Assembly: GCA_020091685.1 (NCBI GenBank)
Contig: CM034599.1
Span: forward strand, 24,923,922 to 24,987,921
DNA length: 64,000 nucleotides
Source of the DNA: Lutjanus erythropterus
Taxonomy: Eukaryota; Chordata; Actinopteri; Lutjaniformes; Lutjanidae
Reading direction: 5' to 3'
The position numbers and the translations under genes are program-made. Shown piece after piece: positions 58,346-64,000 of the stretch. The notes under the pieces are model-generated. The model did not search any database. It saw only the letters and a program-made list of their open reading frames with translations, and was not told the DNA's origin. The stretch's first letter is position 1. Each line of letters starts with the position of its first letter.

Positions 58346-60184
58346 AAATTCAGTCAACTTAAATTTTTGAGGCAGCTCAGACTCTTAATTTTTTAAGTTA
58401 AAACAACTAGTTTATTTTTACCTCCTGCAACACTTTCCTTAAGTGGGCCTTTATTCTGTAAACTATGTAAGCCATTAATGGTTACCTTGAAGTCTTAATC
58501 CTATAATCGTATTGTACTCACTGCACAGGATGTAGTCTGAGTTAATAAAAAGTGCTGCCAAGCTGACCTTAAGTGGAGAATTCACAGCCTTCTGAGCTAC
58601 GTAACGTCACCATTAACTAAACTGAGGGTCCTTTGTACAGTGTGCTGTGGGTATAAGAAACAAACCTTCTCAACATACATTACATCATTTCCTTGCACTA
58701 CACTTATCAAAGCATAAATGAGAACAGATATTTCATAATGTTGTTATCTGTGCAGTAGCAATTTGTTTTACGAGTAAAGAGTGTGGATATTTTCCTCTAC
58801 TCATGGACCTTTCATGACTGTCAAACAGCTTCAAAAGCAAATCTCACAGATGATCTTTAATTGCCAAATGGATAGAGTAGCATAACAGAAGCACATAAAA
58901 TATATAGTGGAATCTCAATAACCTTTTGCTTGAGACTTCCCGCAGTCTAAACTTTTCAGAACTTGTGAGACATAAAGGCATAAGCTATTTCTCACATTGC
59001 TGTTGCATTTTTAGAATCTAATATGTGGGGAAACAAGGCAGTCAGTGGTTATTGTTCTTGATTTTCTATAATTATAATTTCCTTAATTGTTAATTAATTA
59101 ATTATGTTATGCATCCTGAATTTATTCCACGCAACAATAACCTCTGTAGCACCTTTTGATTTCCCTCATCTTCTCATGTTCTCCCCTTCAGGGCTTGCAT
59201 GTCCAAATTTACTTTGCATGAATTTTGGGCCTTTTTGTTCAGATTTCAGATTAAGTTGTAAAATGGTGCTGCTAGCACCACCTGAATGCACCTGAAACTT
59301 AAACTCTCCTGAGGTTGGACATAATTAAATCAAATAACTTCTCCCCAGATTGTGGAAATTGACATAAAAGCAGAACCTGAGACAATGGCTACATGTTATA
59401 CTACATTTCCCTGAGTTCCTATTAAAAGAGGTAATTGTAATATTTATGGATCAATGCTTTCTTAGTTCTCTAAACAACAAGCAAACAACAACAATAAGAA
59501 AGTACATGACTGTCTCCCCTCAACCCTAAAAAGGGAAGCATCTGCTGTACAGTATCACTTTTGGATATTAGTAGTTCAGGTAGTCATATTTACTTCACAT
59601 CATCTGCTTTGAAATGACATATTATCTAAACCTCAGCACATGTCAGTCCTCAACTCACCTCAAAGTTTCCTGTCAAAGCAAAGATCTTCAGATACCACAT
59701 CACCAGACAGCAGTTTGTCACACATCACTGTGCATTCAGTTAGCTGGGGGGCCGGTCACTCATCACTCAGAAATAATCATTTCAGAAATGGCTACTTGCC
59801 CAAGAAAACAGCACAGTGTAACATCACATTTCCTTGCCCCAAAGAACTGCAAGAAATGTAAATAGAAAGAGTGGAAGTTGTTTAAGCTGCTTTTTATGGC
59901 CAAAGCAAAATATCAGGGTTTCCCTTTGGTGCTTTTCTGTTGTTCAATTATTTATTCAGCAGTTTATTTCTTCTTATTATTATTATTATCCAGTATTTTT
60001 GAACCTGGTCCCTTTTTTGTTTTCTGGTACACATTTGGGGTCTAAATGACTAATACATTTTAGAATTGCTCCAGTAGATCATCTCAGCTAGCAGCCATGA
60101 AACAGGGTACAATGGCTACAACATAAATGCTCCTGTCCTATGAAAGTGTTTTTGTTTTTGTCACTGACAGGCCAGCCACACACC
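58346..60184. other. Gene-free stretch
   Basis: AT-rich, no exon or named repeat. (TTA)n-like tract near 59975. Confidence 0.5.
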
Positions 60185-60410
60185 TCAGGAGATGCTGGTC
60201 TACCACTGCCTCTATCAGTTAGTTTGTTTGTCTTATTGTATTTGGATCCATACTAAATGTGTTAAAACACCAAAATCACAAAATAATACAAACTAACAGA
60301 TCAAGGCAGCAGTTCAGCAACTCCTGTGTTCTGTGAGGTAAAATTATTGATTTTATCAAAGGTGGCGATATGATGGCTTCAATTCCCTGTCAGAAAAGGC
60401 TGTCTGAAAA
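60185..60410. mobile_element. TTAA MITE family, copy 4 (central palindrome only)
   Basis: AGGAGATGCTGGTCTACCAC and its mirror CAGCAACTCCTGTGTTCTGT, with TTAGTTTGTTTGTCTTATTG and ACAAACTAACAGATCAAGGC between, match the interior of copies 1 and 2. The terminal arms are not present. Confidence 0.65.
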
Positions 60411-62934
60411 AGTCTGTCTCTTGGATCTTCCATAATTTTGTCCTGGATGTACTAGTTGATTCCACTGAGCATGGGACGTGTGCTGTGGTTTTGGTCTGTC
60501 CTGCACATGGCTGAATGCCCTCGCCAGCAGCATTTCAGAAGTGTTTTGCCTTCCTGATTTAGTTGGTTTGGTCCTCTTTCCCTGGTTTCCCTGGGTCATC
60601 TTCTACCATAGATAAGTAGGTTATGTTGTTAAATAGTTTCTTTTCTGTCTGTCTTCATGATCATGAGTCGCACAGAATCTTTTATTTTGAAAACTGACTG
60701 GATTTTCTCTGCTTTTTTCTGTGTCAGACTTCCTGCCTGCTCGATTTGCTTTGCACAAATTTATGCAGCATCCGTCAAAGATAGACTCTAGACTTCTGTC
60801 AAGTTTAGGCTGTGAATGCAGCCAATCTGTACTGTAGTTTACTGTGATTGGCTTATATCACAAGACAATCTGATTGGTTTGGCTCAGGGAGAAAAGGTGG
60901 CAGAGGGGGAAGGTCAAGACAAGTGTTAACAAACACAGGGAAAGACAAAATGGGATCAAACCTGCACACAAATGCACACACACAGACACACACACAAATG
61001 TGTGGTTGCACATGCATGCCACTGTGATTAACAGTACCACCCACTGAATAGCACCTGTGTGTGTGCGTGTGAGTGTTCGTGAGAGCTGGGAAAAGGGTCA
61101 TGACTGGTCACAGTCAGGAGTCTCTCATATGGACTGGATCAGCCGCTGCAGGGGTCAGAGGTCACAGGGTCAGGGGTTGAGCTCTCTAAGCCAATCACAG
61201 GTCAGCGTGGAGCTGAGGGGCTTTCCATGTCAAGAGAGAGGTGCTTAGATGGGATAAGTGGAGCACAGAACACCCTGAGCCAGCTTTACAACCCAGTTTC
61301 AACCACCTCACCAATCATGATGTGGTCACTTTATCACAGCTGTTGTCAGTCAGTCACTTAGTATTTCATTAGTTAATTAGCTGCAGGTTTGTTAGATCTG
61401 AATACACAAAAATACATGACTACAAGTCTGGGATGAGTTGTGCAAGCCGTTCATTTGTGATTAATCTGGCTGTAGCTGTGACTTGCATGTGTTGGTTAGT
61501 TCAAGATGCAGTGTTGAGTAGTATGTAGCTGTAAGACATATGGCTTAGAAATAATATCTCGATATTTTAAGGCTATGCTACAGTATACAATATACATCTT
61601 CATGCACATATTTTTCTCTAAAATAATCTTATGATGACTGTATTATATGATGACAGATGGTGCTTTCACAAAATATTAACACAATGAGATTTTTGATATA
61701 TAATCTTCAGTAATGTGGATATAATGATTATGTATGTAAATAATAGAACTGCTAGAACAGTCTGATAAGTTAAGAATATTAAATCACTTTAGCCAATAAA
61801 ACCAGGAAAAGACAACATTTATGCCATATGAATTTAATGATATCCAAAAGTGAAGATATCTACTCTCATATTATGATATCAATATGATATCAATATATTG
61901 CCCAGCCGAAGGCAATTCATTGTAGGATGAATAAATTACGATACTGTTACCTTAAATGACGTTATTCATGATTGTTATGTGGGAGGAATTTGGTCCAGAG
62001 GAAGTTTGGGGTTCCTATACTGACAACATACAGTCTCTACTGCTTTGATTTATTACAGTAAAATATGGAAGTTAGAGTTATTCCAATCATGTGTTTAACA
62101 TATCTGTCTTTGCAGTATAATCACAAATACTGTTTTGAATTTACATCTGTTTGGCTATGAAGTAACTGTAATGTCATTTGTTATTTTATTTTCTAGAAAT
62201 ATGTCAGCATTAACATCTTGATGCTGCCTGTGAAAGAGCAACCAGCACTGAAAACTAATTGCCAGTCCACCTTTCTATGTTCCTTTAGCCTGTTAATGCT
62301 TGTATTTATGCACAAACTGAGCTCATTTAAAAAAAAATCACCTCTTTGCAGCTAACACTTCCTCTTTTTTTTTCCATATGCACTGTTGACCTGTTTGGGA
62401 AACTGTTTCTGTGTGGATGATAACATATCATTCTGTGAGCTTTATTGCAGCCAATCAGGATTTCCTCTCAGAAGTTTCCTTTTTTTTACGTGGAAAAAGT
62501 ATATACACCACCAACATAAAGTTTTGATGTGATGTAACTGGTACCAGGATCTCATGTTAAAGTTGTGGTTTGGGGTTTGTCCCTGCATGGACTCCCTGTG
62601 AGCTATCTCTGTGGCTCACCCTGTAGATTGAATGTACATAAAAACGTCAACAAACTGCCTGAACATGAACAACAGATGAACAACATAATTAATTTTTTTT
62701 TTCTTTTTAGAGAAGAGGAACAAAGAGAATTCAAGTCCGACTAAATAAATTTGCACGCCGTTTATTATTACATAGACATAAAGAGAGGGAGATTCGAGTT
62801 GATTTGCCATGACACTTGTTAGGAAGGTTCACAGAAGCTACTAAGAAGGACAGTATTTGTGTTTCTGTTTGTGTGTGTGTGTGTGTGTGTGAGGGCTGAC
62901 TCGTTTGTGTATGTGTGTGCACGCGCACATCCTC
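60411..62934. other. Gene-free stretch upstream of the tle promoter
   Basis: CA/TG tracts at about 60975-60995, 61055-61070 and 62866-62891. The rest is AT-rich. 62205-62390 is repeat-free and could hold regulatory sites. No exon. Confidence 0.45.
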
Positions 62935-63260
62935 AAACCTCGCTCCTGCTGAGCCCACGTTACTTTGATTGACAGGTGAGACTTGCCGTCACCCACCGCA
63001 TTGCCCGCCCTGCGCGCCTCCGGAACGGCAGTTCCTTGCGACACTCTGATTGGCCAGAATCCGCGTAGCTCAACCAGGTCAACAGACTCGGGGCAGTTTA
63101 TAGAACGGCTATTGGTCAGCTTCATAATCTACATTAGCTTCCCCACGTGGAACGCCGTCTCTGATTGGTCAGTGCCCGTTTTGTGGGCGGGGCTTCAGTT
63201 TCGGTTAGCTGGGAGCGTGAAACCGCGTGAGAAAGTTGCCATTGAGGTAAAGCAGAGCTA
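62935..63260 (+). promoter_or_regulatory. Putative CpG-island promoter of the tle gene
   Basis: GC content and CpG density rise sharply. Three ATTGG (inverted CCAAT, NF-Y-type) boxes lie at 63049-63053, 63111-63115 and 63164-63168, then an E-box CACGTG (63144-63149) and a GC box GGGCGGGG (63185-63192). No clear TATA box at a fitting place. Transcription probably starts shortly after 63200. Confidence 0.6.
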
Positions 63261-63979
63261 GACGGAGGACTGTTGCCGCAGCTGTGGGAGTTGTTGCTAT
63301 CAAAACTAACAACATCTTTCCTCTTTTTCTTTCTTGAAATCTATTTTGGAGGCAAGTTTGCATCCAAACTGAATGGGGAAGTAAATATTTCTGTTTTTGT
63401 TGACTGTTCAACCGCCAGCTAGCGACCGCGGTGAGTCAAGTGGGAACTCTTCACTGCAATTAACTTGTGTGGATTTGTTTCTGATGCTCCGACCGAGGGA
63501 GAGCGGGCAGTTTGCGGCTGTCTGTTGAGGGTCCACCGGCTTGAATTTGTTCTTGTTTGTTTCCCTATTCGGAATACATCGGATACTACACAAAACACAA
63601 GCTGGAGGAGTGATTGAGGTGGCTCCAGCCTTTTCATTTCTCACCTGGTTCTTACCCTCCTCCCCCTCCTCTTAGCTGCCTCCAGCTAATGAGCCGTTTC
63701 CCGTGTTTTTCCGGGTGATTTACGGCCGTGCTGCCGGTGGAGCGGAGGAGAGACAACGGCTGAGATACACAGAGGAGCAGGGAGTCAAATTAAACGGTCG
63801 GTGAACTCGGACGGAGCGGTCGGTTTTGTTTGAAATTAACGATACTTGATCCTGGTTACAACGGCGGATGGATCCGTGTTCGTGATCCGGAGCACCCCAC
63901 ATCCTCTTCACTGTACCCCATTTGATCCCTCGAAACGGGGCTTTAAGAAGGAAACGGTTACATCCTCCCGGAGATAACA
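63261..63979 (+). other. Putative long 5' UTR with upstream ORFs
   Basis: Between the promoter and the start codon. Short upstream ORFs: 63373-63384 (3 codons plus stop), 63484-63528 (14 codons), 63689-63718 (9 codons) and 63868-63885 (5 codons). A donor GTGAGT at 63431 and an acceptor with pyrimidine tract ending CCTCCTCTTAG at 63675 could frame a 245-nt leader intron that would remove the second uORF. Confidence 0.45.
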
Positions 63980-64000
63980 ATGTTTCCCCAGGGGCGACAC
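63980..64000 (+). CDS. Start of a Groucho/TLE corepressor (exon 1, cut by window end)
   Basis: An ATG in context AACAATG opens MFPQGRH, and the window ends in frame. TLE/Groucho proteins begin MFPQ/MYPQ followed by GRHP or SRHP, and this start sits at the end of a short first coding exon after a long GC-rich leader, as here. TLE proteins are nuclear tetrameric corepressors with an N-terminal Q domain and C-terminal WD40 propeller, recruited by Hes, TCF/LEF, Runx and similar factors. Only seven residues are visible, so the paralogue (tle1, 2, 3 or 4 type) cannot be told and the family call is provisional. Confidence 0.6.

Noticed and set aside
62983..63261. 92-codon plus-strand frame in the CpG island
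   Set aside because: GC-rich promoter DNA stays open by chance; the frame spans CCAAT and GC boxes and ends before the real start codon.

Overview
The window is vertebrate nuclear DNA, most likely from a ray-finned (teleost, probably percomorph) fish. The evidence is one spliced vertebrate gene with GT-AG introns, very long (CA)n/(TG)n tracts, and many short palindromic transposon relics of kinds common in teleosts. Nothing looks bacterial, viral or organellar.

Layout. On the minus strand, 6112-13360 holds the complete coding part of a Smad4 gene: nine coding exons, 1533 nt including the stop, 510 residues. A CpG-rich promoter / untranslated first exon lies near 15.57-15.86 kb. Every exon edge was placed on a GT-AG pair with matching phase. 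The MH1 and MH2 domains are nearly identical to human SMAD4. The linker is short: the equivalent of human coding exon 6 is absent, and the equivalents of human exons 4 and 5 are one continuous exon. Below 6.1 kb lie the presumed 3' UTR and transposon relics, some nested.

From about 15.9 to 62.9 kb (about 47 kb) I find no intact protein gene. The only real coding similarity is a broken, 5'-truncated LINE reverse-transcriptase fragment on the minus strand (45018-46140). The rest is microsatellites, several interspersed repeat families present in two to five copies (one with TTAA ends and a palindromic interior), a tRNA-derived SINE, a tRNA-like relic, LINE 3' tails and a few unique stretches that could be conserved regulatory DNA.

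At the right edge a GC-rich promoter (three inverted CCAAT boxes, an E-box and a GC box, 62.94-63.25 kb) is followed by a long leader with several short upstream ORFs. An ATG at 63980 opens seven codons (MFPQGRH) before the window ends. These match the start of Groucho/TLE corepressors, so this is probably exon 1 of a tle gene.

The two genes are therefore divergent. Smad4 is the common mediator of TGF-beta/BMP/activin signalling; TLE proteins are corepressors in Notch, Wnt and other pathways. Nothing in the sequence shows that they are co-regulated; shared distal elements in the 47 kb between them are only a possibility.
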